DNA of 64,000 nt from an uncultured Lachnospiraceae bacterium (GCA_910577115.1 CAJTMC010000009.1:39146-103145); one strand, 5' to 3'; numbered from the stretch's first letter, positions 1-9,662 are shown. Program-made: numbers and translations. The notes: generated from the letters alone by a model not told the origin.

Positions 1-1
1 T

Positions 2-1111
2 AACTTGGAAGGATATGATATTGTGTCCTATATTGGATATGAAAGTGCGAGAGCAGTGATTGGCACAGGATTTTTCAGCTCTCTGGATGCATCGGTTTCC
101 GATTTTTTTGGAGTCAGGAGCAATATGTATGAGGATAAACTGGATTTGGCTGAAAAAGCGGCGCGGGAGCAGCTGATACGCAAAGCGAAACACATGGGAG
201 GCAATGCAATTATTGGAATTGATGTGGATTATACGACATTTACAGCTGATTTGATGGGGGTCATTGTTGGTGGTACGATTGTGAAGGCGCAAGAGCGGGA
301 AGAAATGAAAATGCCGAAAAATGAATCAAGACAGATTTGTAATTTAGATTATAATTTATCTGTTCCGTTTAGAATTTTGGATAGCCTTTTTCTTTATGAT
401 ACGGATACGGAGAAGCTTTCCATTAGCTTATCCGGAAAAAGCTATTGCCACGATGCGATAAAAGGACTGAAAGTAAGGGTAGTGATTGAAACCATATTTC
501 AGGAGACAGTGGAAATTCCCAATATTACATTTGGAGATGTTTGTGTGAATGAAGAAAAGGAGTTATCAACAGAATACTGCCGTATAAAAATGGAATATGA
601 ACTTTTTAAGATGCTGAAAGATGTTTCCGTTCAGGTTACGAAGTTTGTTACAAAACAGGATGAAATTGTGGAAGTATCTCCAGCGCAAAACAGAAGAATT
701 GATATTACAAAGGAGGAGTTAGAAAATGTCCGGAAATTTTATGGAAGGGATGCCATAGGCAGAATATATAAGAGTGACTCGGGCTGGGTTTGTTATTGCG
801 GAATGGAAAATTCCGAAGAAGAAAAGGTGTGCAGACTGTGTAAGCGGGAATTAAATGCAAAGGCATCCGCGCAAATAAATACAGACGGTTATGCAGAAAC
901 GTTTCTTTTGGAGGAGCATTTTGATGCTATCAGTGCACTGAAAAATGCAAAAGCGATTTGTGAGTATTTAGAGACTTCAAATTATTCTGATCAGTATTTT
1001 CGTACAACAGTTTTGCCTGAAATAAAAAAGTATGAGAGATATGAACGTATGTATGGCTCGATGAAGGAGTCGGCAATTGTTAAATTAAAGGAATTGTATG
1101 CACACAATTAG
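2..1111 (+). CDS. YbjQ-like (UPF0145) domain protein with C-terminal zinc ribbon, 5' partial
   Basis: The reading frame is open to the left edge and the visible part begins inside a YbjQ/UPF0145-type domain (GYDIVSYIGYESARAV, then MGGNAIIGIDVDY) that fills about the first 95 residues, so the true start lies upstream of the window. A middle region of about 130 residues has no family I recognise. Near residues 258-283 a W-x-C-x-C ... C-x2-C pattern (GWVCYCG, then CRLCK) looks like a small zinc ribbon of RanBP2/zinc-hook type. The YbjQ fold forms rings and has no firm biochemical role, so no function is assigned. The last 80 residues are helical and charged. A long AT-rich gap separates it from the next gene, suggesting it ends its own transcript. 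Confidence 0.75.
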   Translation, partial: NLEGYDIVSYIGYESARAVIGTGFFSSLDASVSDFFGVRSNMYEDKLDLAEKAAREQLIRKAKHMGGNAIIGIDVDYTTFTADLMGVIVGGTIVKAQEREEMKMPKNESRQICNLDYNLSVPFRILDSLFLYDTDTEKLSISLSGKSYCHDAIKGLKVRVVIETIFQETVEIPNITFGDVCVNEEKELSTEYCRIKMEYELFKMLKDVSVQVTKFVTKQDEIVEVSPAQNRRIDITKEELENVRKFYGRDAIGRIYKSDSGWVCYCGMENSEEEKVCRLCKRELNAKASAQINTDGYAETFLLEEHFDAISALKNAKAICEYLETSNYSDQYFRTTVLPEIKKYERYERMYGSMKESAIVKLKELYAHN

Positions 1112-1253
1112 ATAAGAATGCAAAGAAATTAATCTTTTTATGGCCCAAATTTTTCTGTTTCTTTTAATATAATGATAAACAAGGCATTTCAAAGAATGAC
1201 GGTTTTGTAACAATTAAACAATAAGGTATGCAGGATATGAAAGGGTGATAAGA

Positions 1254-4200
1254 ATGGGAAAATCATTAAAAGGCATTTTTGCGGGAGTATTGGCAGCCGT
1301 TTTGGTGCTCAACAATGCAGTTTATGTTTCGGCAGAAAGTGCGTTGGTTTCTGTTGCAGAAGAAATCGCTGCAGATGACGTGGTGACGGAAACGGCAGAG
1401 CGTGAAAATGAAACGGAATTGGTAGAGAAAGTATCCGAAACGGAGGCAGGAACCGCGGAAGATGAAACTGCGATAAAGATGACGGAGCATGAAAATGAAA
1501 CAGAAAAGGACGAAACGAAGACACATGATGTCGAAATGAGTACGGAGAATGATGTAGCTTCCTCCACAGAGGAAACAGAAACCGCGGCGGAAATTCTTTC
1601 TACAGAGGAAACAGAAGAAATTGTAAATCAGGAAACAACCGATACGCAAGTGGGAGAAACAGATAGCGCAACAGGGATAACATGGGCATATCTGGATGGA
1701 GAATTAAGCGTTTCTTACAATGGAACAATACCGCAGTGTGAACAATATCCTTGGCAGAATTATAATGGAACAGATTATATTAAAATGGTAGAAACCTTGG
1801 TTTTAAACGAGGGCATAACAGGATTTGATCACAGTCTTATATGGAAAATGGAAAATTTAAAGCAGATTCGCATTCCGGCATCTTGTGTGGAAATTCGCAT
1901 GCTGACATGGGGATTTGGCTTTACTTATGACTTACAAGATATTTATGTTGCAGATGGAAATGAAGTTTATTCTTCAATAGACGGTGTTCTTTTTGATGCA
2001 AAAAAAGAAACGCTGATGTTTTATCCGTTAGGAAAAACGACACAAATATATACTGTACCGGATTCTTGTGTGACAATAAACTGGCTATGTTCAAATCAGT
2101 TACAAACAGTTATTTTGGCAAAAAATACAAGGGCCATTACAAATTGTATCGGAGGAATGAATCTAAAAACCGTAAAACTTTCAGATTCTTTATCAGATAT
2201 TGGAGGGTTTGTATTTGAAGCAGATGAATTGGTAATTAACGAATCAAATCCAAAATTCTCCTACGATAATCATGTATTGTTTGACAAAAATAAGACAAAG
2301 CTGTACCAAATGATGCGTGCATTTTCGCAAACAGAGTATACAGTGCCGGATACAGTTACATGGATTGATTTGGCAGCATTTTGTGACCAAAATATAAAAT
2401 TGAATATTCTTTCTCCGGAAGTTTCTTTTGAAGGAAATCCGTTTGGACTTTCAACATCGGAAAAGGGAACAATTTATGTTCCGACAGCCGAAGTTAAGAG
2501 TAAGATAGAAAGTGCATTATCGGCGGTGAACGTTACGGAAGTAATTGTTTCCATTGATCCGAATCTGGATGATACAACAGACGACGAGGCGGGCGATGAC
2601 GTGCATGTTGATGCGGAAACGGGGATTAAATGGAAATTCACTGATGGAACACTCGATGTTTATTATGACGGAGATTTGAGCAAAATTGACGCGTTTTATC
2701 CTTGGTTCGATTTTGACGGGGACTCTGTAGATTATTATAAAGAAGTGGTCAATATTGTTTTTCATGAGGGCATAACAAAAGTGCATTCTTCTTTGGTGTC
2801 AGACATGGAAAATTTGGAGCAAGTCAGTTTTCCGGCATCATTTCTTGGCGATGAATACGGGGAAGACGATTATGGTATGTTCTTTTTGATGAATGATAAG
2901 CTCAATCAAATAAATGTTTCGGCAGGCAACACAAAATATGCATCAATCGACGGTGTTCTATTTAATAAAGATACAACAAAATTAATATATTATCCCGCAG
3001 GAAAAACGGCACAGACATATACTGTTCCGGATTCCTGCAAAACAATTGATTATTTGTATTCTGATCAGCTGCAAAAAGTAATTTTGGGCAAAAATACCGT
3101 ATCTATTACAGGTGAGGTAGGGGGAATTAATTTAAAAACCGTAACGGTTTCGGATTCTCTGGCAGAGATTTCAAGCACCGCGTTTGAAGCGGATGAACTG
3201 ATTATCAGTGCATCAAATCCAAACTTTTTTTATGAAAACCATGTGTTGTTTGATAAAAATAAGACAAAGCTGTATCAAATGATGCGCGCGTTTTCGGAAC
3301 CGGAGTATACAGTACCGGATACGGTTACATGGATTGGAGAATCGGCGTTTTACAGGAAAGATAAACCCTTGAAGCTGAATATCCTTTCTCCGGATGTTTC
3401 CTTTGAAAGCAATCCGTTCGGTTACTCGGCACAGGCAACGGGAACAATTTACGTTCCGAATCTCTCTGTGAAGAATGAAATAGAAAATGCATTATCAGCT
3501 GTGAAGGTTACCGGAGTTACCGTTTCCATTGATCCGAATTTGGATTATATAACAGGTGAGGAACCGGGTGATGATGCGAGCTTTGACGTGGAAACAGGAA
3601 TTTACTGGAAGCTTACAAATGGCACACTGCATGTATATTATACTGGAGATTTGAGTGCAATAGGGGAAACAGACTACCCTTGGTGTGATTATGGTGAACA
3701 GGTAGTGACGCTTATTTTACATCAGGGTATTACAAAAGTAGATTCTTCTATGGTTGGATATATGGAGAATCTGGAGAGTATTACGTTTCCGGCATCATTT
3801 ATTGGGAATACATATGAGGATGACGATTATGGTACGTTCTTCGTGATGAACGATAAGCTTAAGGAGATTCTTGTATCGGAAGAAAATGTAAAATATATGT
3901 CAATTGACGGCGTCCTGTTTAATAAGAACGCATCAAAACTGATATTTTATCCGTATGCAAAAGGAAATACGTCATACACTGTTCCGGAATCCTGCACAAG
4001 TATTCTTTCGATATACAGCGAAAATTTGAAAGAACTCAATCTTGGCACGCATCTTGAAACAATAGAACAAGCATATGGTGCAGGCGGTCCGAATCTTCAA
4101 AAGCTGTCTGTTCCTGCAACATTAAAATTATCGGCGTTTCCGATGTTTGACACATCAAAGGATACAATAATAAAGATAGATGCATCTAATCCCTATATAT

Positions 4201-5900
4201 TGCTGAAAGATGACGTGATTTATAATAAGAATAAGACCGTTGTAAATCAGCTGCTTGCGTCCTATAAAAAGGAGGAACTGACGCTTCCTGATACGGTAGT
4301 TGAGATTGGCGAAGATGCTTTTGCATATACACAAACTCCGCTGAAAGTAATTACACTACCTCAATCTGTTAGAAAAATAGGAAATTTTGCTTTTACGTCA
4401 GTAAAGAATATAACAAGGGTAAATTTGCTTTCGGAGGATGTTACGTTTGGCGGAAATCCATTCTTTATTTCGGCAGTGAGTACATCTAAATATGCTGCTT
4501 TTTATGTGCCCACAGTCAATGCAAGAAAAAAGGTGCTTGCAGCGCTGGAACGCGTCAAGGCAACAAATGTAAGCGTATATGTTGATGAAAATCTTCTTGG
4601 AGGCGGCATTCCGTTTTCGGAAGAAGAGGAGGACACTCTTTCAGGGAATGCTTGTGGTAAGATCCTTGTTACATTTGGCAAAAGCAGTATGGCGTACACC
4701 GGAAGCACAATTGAACCGAAGGTGACAGTCAAATACAGCTACAGACCTTATGATGAAGACGGAAATTTGGGCAAAGCAAAAACGATTAAATTATTGCCAA
4801 ATGTTGATTATTCTGTTACCTGTCAAAACAATATTGAATGTGGTGAGGGCATCGTAGTCATAACAGGATTGGGAGAATATGATGGAATAATAGAGAAACC
4901 GTTTACGATAACGCAAAAGAAAGCAAACAAACTGACAATAGAACCTATTGCAGATTTGGCGTATGAGGGTGTTGACCTTGCGGAAACGATTAAGGAGTCG
5001 GTTCTTGTAAAGGATGGTGTGCTGACTGTCAGCAAAGATGATTACGATGTGATAATCGGCGGAAGTACATCGCAGCCGGGAACGGTAAAGGTGTCGATAT
5101 CGCTGACAAAGAACAGCAATTATTTTGGTGATACATCAAAGAAGTTTGTTAATGTAAAAATTGTTGACGCGCAGGGAAAGATTAACGCCAGTAAAGTTAC
5201 ATTGAGTGTTGATACAAAAAAAACATATACTTATAACGGCAAGGCGCAGAAACCGAAAGTTACTGTTACAATGGACGGTAAAAAACTGTCGTCAAAAAAT
5301 TACAAACTGGTATATAAAAATAATGTTCATGCCGGCACAGGAACGGTGTATGCCGTAGGAAAGAATGAATTTTACGGAAAGAGTGCAGAGTATACTTTTA
5401 CGATTGCACCCAAAGATTACAAAAAGGTAAAGATTTCGAAACTGTCAAAAATCCAGTTAATGAATACTTTGGATAACATGCATCCAATTGTCAAGGATGG
5501 TTCCAAAACGCTGCGGGAAGGGGAGGACTATGAGGTATCCTTTGACTCTGTCGCAGATATGAATTTACTTGGATATAAGTTTAAAAAGGTTAAAGTATAT
5601 GTCACGATGATTTCTTCGGATTATACAAAAGGTACAATATCGACGGAATTGATGGTATACCCAAAGAAACTTGGAAATAATATCTATACGACAATTGAGG
5701 TTGAGGATGATTACTATCTTGAGGGTATGCCCTGTGAGCCGATGGTAGACGTATACTATGGCGGAAAATTGTTATGGGAGGATGAAGATTACAAGATTAC
5801 ATACAAAAATAATACAAAGCCGGGGAAAGGAAAAGTAATCATTGAGGGAATTGGTAATTACTCTGGGAAAGTTACAAAGACATTTCAGATATTGAAGTAA
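1254..5900 (+). CDS. Large secreted BspA-like leucine-rich repeat protein with Ig-like C-terminal modules
   Basis: About 1548 residues. A signal peptide (MGKSLKGIFAGVLAAVLVLN, cut near VSA-ES) is followed by a Glu/Thr-rich linker to about residue 135. Three tandem imperfect units of roughly 310 residues then begin near nucleotides 1669, 2615 and 3588. Each opens with a TGIxW motif, continues with YPW and HEGIT-type strands, MENL and FPAS, and contains the SIDGVLF and YTVPD strands typical of BspA/LRR_5 proteins. After residue 1120 come about five Ig-like/MBG-like modules with the YTYNGKAQKPKVTV and YKNN signatures. There is no LPxTG anchor. Such proteins are surface adhesins or matrix proteins; the ligand is unknown. 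I chose ATG 1254 over GTG 1245 because AAAGGG at 1240-1245 then sits 8 bases away. The tandem units are similar at DNA level and could recombine. Confidence 0.85.
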   Translation: MGKSLKGIFAGVLAAVLVLNNAVYVSAESALVSVAEEIAADDVVTETAERENETELVEKVSETEAGTAEDETAIKMTEHENETEKDETKTHDVEMSTENDVASSTEETETAAEILSTEETEEIVNQETTDTQVGETDSATGITWAYLDGELSVSYNGTIPQCEQYPWQNYNGTDYIKMVETLVLNEGITGFDHSLIWKMENLKQIRIPASCVEIRMLTWGFGFTYDLQDIYVADGNEVYSSIDGVLFDAKKETLMFYPLGKTTQIYTVPDSCVTINWLCSNQLQTVILAKNTRAITNCIGGMNLKTVKLSDSLSDIGGFVFEADELVINESNPKFSYDNHVLFDKNKTKLYQMMRAFSQTEYTVPDTVTWIDLAAFCDQNIKLNILSPEVSFEGNPFGLSTSEKGTIYVPTAEVKSKIESALSAVNVTEVIVSIDPNLDDTTDDEAGDDVHVDAETGIKWKFTDGTLDVYYDGDLSKIDAFYPWFDFDGDSVDYYKEVVNIVFHEGITKVHSSLVSDMENLEQVSFPASFLGDEYGEDDYGMFFLMNDKLNQINVSAGNTKYASIDGVLFNKDTTKLIYYPAGKTAQTYTVPDSCKTIDYLYSDQLQKVILGKNTVSITGEVGGINLKTVTVSDSLAEISSTAFEADELIISASNPNFFYENHVLFDKNKTKLYQMMRAFSEPEYTVPDTVTWIGESAFYRKDKPLKLNILSPDVSFESNPFGYSAQATGTIYVPNLSVKNEIENALSAVKVTGVTVSIDPNLDYITGEEPGDDASFDVETGIYWKLTNGTLHVYYTGDLSAIGETDYPWCDYGEQVVTLILHQGITKVDSSMVGYMENLESITFPASFIGNTYEDDDYGTFFVMNDKLKEILVSEENVKYMSIDGVLFNKNASKLIFYPYAKGNTSYTVPESCTSILSIYSENLKELNLGTHLETIEQAYGAGGPNLQKLSVPATLKLSAFPMFDTSKDTIIKIDASNPYILLKDDVIYNKNKTVVNQLLASYKKEELTLPDTVVEIGEDAFAYTQTPLKVITLPQSVRKIGNFAFTSVKNITRVNLLSEDVTFGGNPFFISAVSTSKYAAFYVPTVNARKKVLAALERVKATNVSVYVDENLLGGGIPFSEEEEDTLSGNACGKILVTFGKSSMAYTGSTIEPKVTVKYSYRPYDEDGNLGKAKTIKLLPNVDYSVTCQNNIECGEGIVVITGLGEYDGIIEKPFTITQKKANKLTIEPIADLAYEGVDLAETIKESVLVKDGVLTVSKDDYDVIIGGSTSQPGTVKVSISLTKNSNYFGDTSKKFVNVKIVDAQGKINASKVTLSVDTKKTYTYNGKAQKPKVTVTMDGKKLSSKNYKLVYKNNVHAGTGTVYAVGKNEFYGKSAEYTFTIAPKDYKKVKISKLSKIQLMNTLDNMHPIVKDGSKTLREGEDYEVSFDSVADMNLLGYKFKKVKVYVTMISSDYTKGTISTELMVYPKKLGNNIYTTIEVEDDYYLEGMPCEPMVDVYYGGKLLWEDEDYKITYKNNTKPGKGKVIIEGIGNYSGKVTKTFQILK

Positions 5901-5946
5901 GTTGCAAAAGTGTTATAAATAAAGCGGGTCTAAAGTGAATGAAGCG

Positions 5947-5991
5947 GTCCGTTATCCATTATCGAAATGAGACAGATAGTGGATAACGGAC
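5947..5991 (+). terminator. 12-bp stem-loop after the BspA-like gene
   Basis: GTCCGTTATCCA (5947-5958) pairs with TGGATAACGGAC (5980-5991) around a 21-base loop. It lies 47 bases past the stop codon. The tail is TG-rich rather than a clean T run, so termination is likely but not certain. Confidence 0.5.
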
Positions 5992-6040
5992 TGTGTTGTG
6001 TTAAAAAATTGCTGTATGATGATGTGATTTCCGAAACTGA

Positions 6041-6069
6041 TTGATAAATTTTAGATTATATGGTAAAAT
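6041..6069 (+). promoter_or_regulatory. Probable pyrE promoter
   Basis: TTGATA (6041-6046), a 17-base spacer and TAAAAT (6064-6069) make a good housekeeping promoter. The transcript would start near 6076 and carry a short hairpin, CTTGCTCA/TGAGTAAG at 6086-6093 and 6102-6109, before the AGGAGG of pyrE. It also shows that an upstream in-frame start of pyrE at 6041 is not used. Confidence 0.6.
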
Positions 6070-6160
6070 GTCGCTAGATATTATACTTGCTCAAATGAGA
6101 ATGAGTAAGATCAGTGTATGGCTTTATACTAATGTAAAAATTAGGAGGTTTCAAGGCAAA

Positions 6161-6835
6161 ATGGAACAGTACAAAAAAGAATTTATTGAGTTTATGGTGG
6201 ACTGCAATGTCCTGAAATTTGGAGAGTTTACATTAAAGAGCGGAAGGAAGTCCCCGTTTTTTATGAACGCGGGCGCTTATGTGACAGGCTCGCAGCTACG
6301 AAAGCTTGGACAGTACTACGCGACGGCAATTCATGATAATTATGGTATGGATTTTGACGTGCTGTTTGGACCGGCCTACAAGGGCATTCCGCTTGCAGTT
6401 GCAACGACAATGGCGTTTAGTGAGCTTTACGGCAGGGATATCAAATACTGCTCCAACAGAAAGGAAATCAAGGATCATGGTGATGTGGGAATCCTTCTTG
6501 GCAGCAGTTTAAATGATGGCGACAGGGTTGTCATTATAGAAGACGTTACAACATCGGGCAAGTCCATTGAAGAAACCTTTCCTATATTAAAGGGACAGGC
6601 AAACGTTGACGTGGTGGGGCTTATGGTGAGCTTAAACCGCCAGGAGCGTGGTAAGACGCAGCAGAATGCGCTTGCGGAAATTCGTGAAATGTACGGGATT
6701 GAGACAGGCGCCATTGTCACAATGGAAGAAGTTGTGGAGTATCTCTACAATAAAAACTACAACGGCAGAGTACTGATTGATGACGCGATGAAGAAGGCAA
6801 TTGATACATATTATGCGCAGTATGGCGCAAAATAA
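6161..6835 (+). CDS. pyrE: Orotate phosphoribosyltransferase
   Basis: Transfers phosphoribose from PRPP to orotate to form OMP in pyrimidine synthesis. The 224-residue protein has the family's FTLKSGRKSPFFMNAG stretch near residue 23 and the PRPP-binding loop VVIIEDVTTSGKS near residue 123. Length is normal. ATG 6161 follows TTAGGAGG at 6141-6148; upstream in-frame codons fall in the promoter. It stands apart from the other pyr genes, and no PyrR-type attenuator is visible. The small membrane gene starting 29 bases downstream may be cotranscribed. Confidence 0.93.
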   Translation: MEQYKKEFIEFMVDCNVLKFGEFTLKSGRKSPFFMNAGAYVTGSQLRKLGQYYATAIHDNYGMDFDVLFGPAYKGIPLAVATTMAFSELYGRDIKYCSNRKEIKDHGDVGILLGSSLNDGDRVVIIEDVTTSGKSIEETFPILKGQANVDVVGLMVSLNRQERGKTQQNALAEIREMYGIETGAIVTMEEVVEYLYNKNYNGRVLIDDAMKKAIDTYYAQYGAK

Positions 6836-6864
6836 ATAAGGAATAGAAAGGCATGGGAATTGAC

Positions 6865-7017
6865 ATGGACGAGAAGATTTATAAGACAATGGGACGTTCC
6901 GGAGCGCTTGCGATTGTTATCGGTATTATTTCAATTGTAATGGGGCTTGCGAGCGGAATTTTGCTGTTGATTAGCGGTGGAAGGCTGCTTGGCGGAAGGT
7001 CTAAAATTTTATTTTAA
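6865..7017 (+). CDS. Small single-span membrane protein
   Basis: A protein of about 50 residues with one hydrophobic segment (ALAIVIGIISIVMGL) followed by a basic end. Short proteins of this kind are common in Lachnospiraceae; no function is known to me. Two in-frame ATGs compete: 6853, which touches GAAAGG (6845-6850), and 6865, which gives the N-terminus MDEKIYKTMGRSG. I prefer 6865 as more like related proteins, from memory. This is one of the double-ATG start cassettes described in the findings. It lies between pyrE and another small membrane gene. Confidence 0.6.
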   Translation: MDEKIYKTMGRSGALAIVIGIISIVMGLASGILLLISGGRLLGGRSKILF

Positions 7018-7030
7018 TGAAGTCGGGGCG

Positions 7031-7054
7031 TGGGCATTTCAGAGGGAATGCCCA
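7031..7054 (+). other. Short hairpin between two small membrane genes
   Basis: TGGGCATT (7031-7038) pairs with AATGCCCA (7047-7054) around 8 bases. It ends 25 bases before the next start codon. Without a T run it may be a weak attenuator or an mRNA processing site. Confidence 0.35.
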
Positions 7055-7078
7055 TTTCGTATGAAAAGGAAAGTGTGT

Positions 7079-7402
7079 ATGTTTCGGAGATTCAAAAAAT
7101 CAGGCTACATTTTTACAGACAAGAAAAACCCGCGTTGGGGTATTATGTCAACGTTACTTGGATTGATTGCAGTCGTTTCCGTAGCGGCGGCAGTCTATTT
7201 TACATACCTTGAAAATGGTGTCGCGCCGATGCAGTACGGAATGGTAATTCTTCTTTCCGTAATTTATGCGATGATTGGCATGGTGCTTGGCGTGCGCTCT
7301 TTGTTGCAAAAGGATATTTTTAAGCTGTTTCCGATTACCGGAATTGTGTTAAATGTAATTGCTGCGATTGAGGGTGGCATTATTTTGTATTTGGGATATT
7401 AA
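7079..7402 (+). CDS. Small three-span membrane protein (DUF6142-like)
   Basis: About 107 residues: a basic N-terminus (MFRRFKKSGYIFTDKKNP) and three hydrophobic segments near residues 20-40, 52-72 and 80-105. The layout resembles the uncharacterised DUF6142 proteins of Lachnospiraceae, an attribution from memory. ATG 7079 follows AAAAGGAAA at 7064-7072 with proper spacing; upstream in-frame ATGs at 6977 and 7061 are poorer. It sits directly before the M29 aminopeptidase (25 bases to its preferred start) and is probably cotranscribed. No function can be given. Confidence 0.65.
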   Translation: MFRRFKKSGYIFTDKKNPRWGIMSTLLGLIAVVSVAAAVYFTYLENGVAPMQYGMVILLSVIYAMIGMVLGVRSLLQKDIFKLFPITGIVLNVIAAIEGGIILYLGY

Positions 7403-7426
7403 ACAGAAAGGAACATGATTATAAGA

Positions 7427-9496
7427 ATGGCGACGATGATAGAGGAACGTTATGAATTGTGCTATAACAGGGTGAAAGAAATTGCCCAAAACGCGGAAGT
7501 GCATGGGCAGTTTCAGGAATATTTTAAGCAGACTGCGGGGCTTGCGGAGCGTATTATAAATGCGTATAGGCTTGCGGAACAGGGATTTTTTGAACGCGCG
7601 GCAATCGAGGAACTGCGGCGTGTCAACAGGGAGCTTTACGAGGATATTTTTTCCGTGAATTATGAGAATTGCTATGCTAACCCAACGTATGCCTGTAAAA
7701 TGCTTGGAACGGATATGGGAAGACTTTTGTCATTTCTGTATGCCGAGCTTCGGAGCATGATACCTTATGCATTCGAAAAACGGCTTGAGGATTTGGTAAT
7801 CCGTATGGAGCTGTTTGTAGAAGTTTACAATATGTTTTCTTATGCAATGTCTGACGGGGCGCAGGCGCCTTCCGGGGAGAAAGTGCGGGAAACAATGTAC
7901 TGGTTTGTCAGTGACTACTCGGAGACTACGGCGCAATGGAGAGTGGAAACGCAGGTGGATACGGCGCATGATTTTGCGGTTCGCATTATCATGGACAGTG
8001 ATTTAGATAACATAAGTTATTTATATAAATACGGTGAGTTTATTACACCTGAAACGGAGAAGCTTTCCCGGTATTTGGCGGGGCTTTCCAAGGAGCGCAT
8101 TCAGTTGATTGCGGATACGTATACGGAGGGCTACCGCATTGGATTTGAAAAGGCAGGAAAGCCTTTGGGCAAAAAAGAAACAGTTGATGTCATTTATGTG
8201 CTTGGTTTTGAGCGGATTGTCAAAGCAGCGATTCAAAATTTTGAAAAAATGGGCTTAAAGCCTGCGATATACAGGGCAAATGACAGTATTTTCCATAAAA
8301 AGGGTGTTGGAAAATCGGGGTACTACGGAGCTGACGCAAACAAACAGTACCGTTATGATCATAAAGACGATATCGCGCTGTTTTTGGATAAAAAGCTGGT
8401 CAACAGAAAGCTTGAGGTATTAAAGCTTGCTTATGAGAATGTGAAGGATATGGCAAGACTGTATGCAGGTCCGGCGGTGATTGAGGTTTTTGGCGAGGAG
8501 CCGTTTGCGCCGCAGAGCAAGGCTGAGGCATGTAAGCTAAGCCCTGAGCAGCAAAAGCTTTCTGCGGAGTACAAGGGCGCGTCTGCCGAAATTGTCAATC
8601 AGTACATTATCGGAGAGGAGCGCAGCTTTACGGTTATCGCGTTTCCGTTACCGGATATTGGCGAACGGTTTGAGGAGATTTTTGACGAGACAGTAAAATT
8701 GAACACGCTTGACTACAAGACATATGAGCGGATACAGGCGATTATTGTAGAAACTTTAAACAGAGCCAAATATGTGGAAATCAAGGGAATGAACGGCAAC
8801 AAGACCGATTTGCGCGTGCAGCTTTATCAGGTGAAAAATCCGGACAAAGAGGCGGTGTTTGAGAATTGCGTGGCGGATGTTAACATTCCGGTCGGAGAGG
8901 TTTTTACGTCCCCTGTGCTTGAGGGCACGAATGGAAAGCTTTTTGTAAGCAATGTCTTTTTGAGTGAGCTGGAGTACCGCAATCTCGAAATCGACTTTCA
9001 GGACGGAATGATTGCAGATTATACCTGTACCAATTTTGCGCAGGAGGAAGAAAATAAAAAATATATCAAAGAAAATGTGCTGTTCAACTATGAAGCACTT
9101 CCAATGGGAGAGTTTGCAATCGGAACAAATACGACGGCATATATGGTTGCCAAAAAGTATGGCATTTCCAAGCTCTTTCCGATTTTGATTGCGGAGAAGA
9201 CCGGGCCGCATTTTGCGGTGGGGGATACCTGCTATTCCAGGGAAGAGGACGTAAAGCTCTATAATGAAGACGGAAGGGAGATTGTGGCAAAGGACAATTC
9301 GATTTCGATTTTGCGTCATACAGATCCGTCAAAGGCTTATTTTGCATGCCATACGGACATCACAATCCCTTATAATGAGCTTGGCTTGATTACGGCATGC
9401 TATGAGGACGGTTCGAAACGTCCGATTATTGAGAACGGCAGGTTTGTGCTGGAGGGAACGCAGGAGCTGAATAAGGCGTTTGACGAAATGGAATGA
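7427..9496 (+). CDS. M29-like metallo-aminopeptidase
   Basis: About 689 residues. The C-terminal half matches the clan of thermophilic aminopeptidases (peptidase M29, AmpS-like): GEVFTSPVLEGTNG supplies the first Glu ligand, GEFAIGTNTTAY the second, GPHFAVGDTCY a His and Tyr, and CHTDITIP the H-x-D pair of the dinuclear metal site. The N-terminal 380 residues are helical and longer than in classical M29 enzymes of about 410 residues, an architecture seen in Clostridia. It should be a cytosolic broad-specificity aminopeptidase. Starts at 7415, 7427 and 7436 are all in frame; 7415 nearly touches GAAAGGA and belongs to the double-ATG cassette class. A 166-base gap with an element A hairpin pair separates it from purE. 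Confidence 0.8.
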   Translation: MATMIEERYELCYNRVKEIAQNAEVHGQFQEYFKQTAGLAERIINAYRLAEQGFFERAAIEELRRVNRELYEDIFSVNYENCYANPTYACKMLGTDMGRLLSFLYAELRSMIPYAFEKRLEDLVIRMELFVEVYNMFSYAMSDGAQAPSGEKVRETMYWFVSDYSETTAQWRVETQVDTAHDFAVRIIMDSDLDNISYLYKYGEFITPETEKLSRYLAGLSKERIQLIADTYTEGYRIGFEKAGKPLGKKETVDVIYVLGFERIVKAAIQNFEKMGLKPAIYRANDSIFHKKGVGKSGYYGADANKQYRYDHKDDIALFLDKKLVNRKLEVLKLAYENVKDMARLYAGPAVIEVFGEEPFAPQSKAEACKLSPEQQKLSAEYKGASAEIVNQYIIGEERSFTVIAFPLPDIGERFEEIFDETVKLNTLDYKTYERIQAIIVETLNRAKYVEIKGMNGNKTDLRVQLYQVKNPDKEAVFENCVADVNIPVGEVFTSPVLEGTNGKLFVSNVFLSELEYRNLEIDFQDGMIADYTCTNFAQEEENKKYIKENVLFNYEALPMGEFAIGTNTTAYMVAKKYGISKLFPILIAEKTGPHFAVGDTCYSREEDVKLYNEDGREIVAKDNSISILRHTDPSKAYFACHTDITIPYNELGLITACYEDGSKRPIIENGRFVLEGTQELNKAFDEME

Positions 9497-9568
9497 TGAA
9501 AATTGAAAAACTTTTGTCGTTTTAAGTTGACGTATTACTGTAATATTTGTAAACTATAATTAAGAAAA

Positions 9569-9623
9569 GTTGAAAATTAAAATTTTCAACTGGCAAATTT
9601 GTGCAAAGGCACAAATTCGCAGG
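9569..9623 (+). repeat. Tandem-hairpin intergenic element, copy A (upstream of purE)
   Basis: Hairpin 1 is GTTGAAAA/TTTTCAAC (9569-9576, 9583-9590). Hairpin 2 is AATTTGTGC/GCACAAATT (9596-9604, 9609-9617) with loop AAAG, followed by CGCAGG. The AGGAGG of purE lies 28 bases further on. It belongs to a family with copies near 11819, 15566, 23390, 32575, 45139, 53376, 55758 and remnants near 47947 and 61107. Confidence 0.7.
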
Positions 9624-9662
9624 CTTTAAAAGTGGTAAAAATAGAGACTTAGGAGGATGAAT

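Noticed and set aside
6041..6160. N-terminal extension of PyrE by 40 residues
   Set aside because: The extra codons overlap a TTGATA-17-TAAAAT promoter and a leader hairpin; ATG 6161 has TTAGGAGG and gives the family length.
8756..9319. Minus-strand open frame of 187 codons inside the M29 aminopeptidase
   Set aside because: Shadow frame: no SD, no recognisable motif, and the plus strand carries the metal ligands.
9497..9662. Purine riboswitch before purE
   Set aside because: The conserved loops and the core of the guanine/PreQ1 type aptamers are not seen; the two hairpins belong to the dispersed element.
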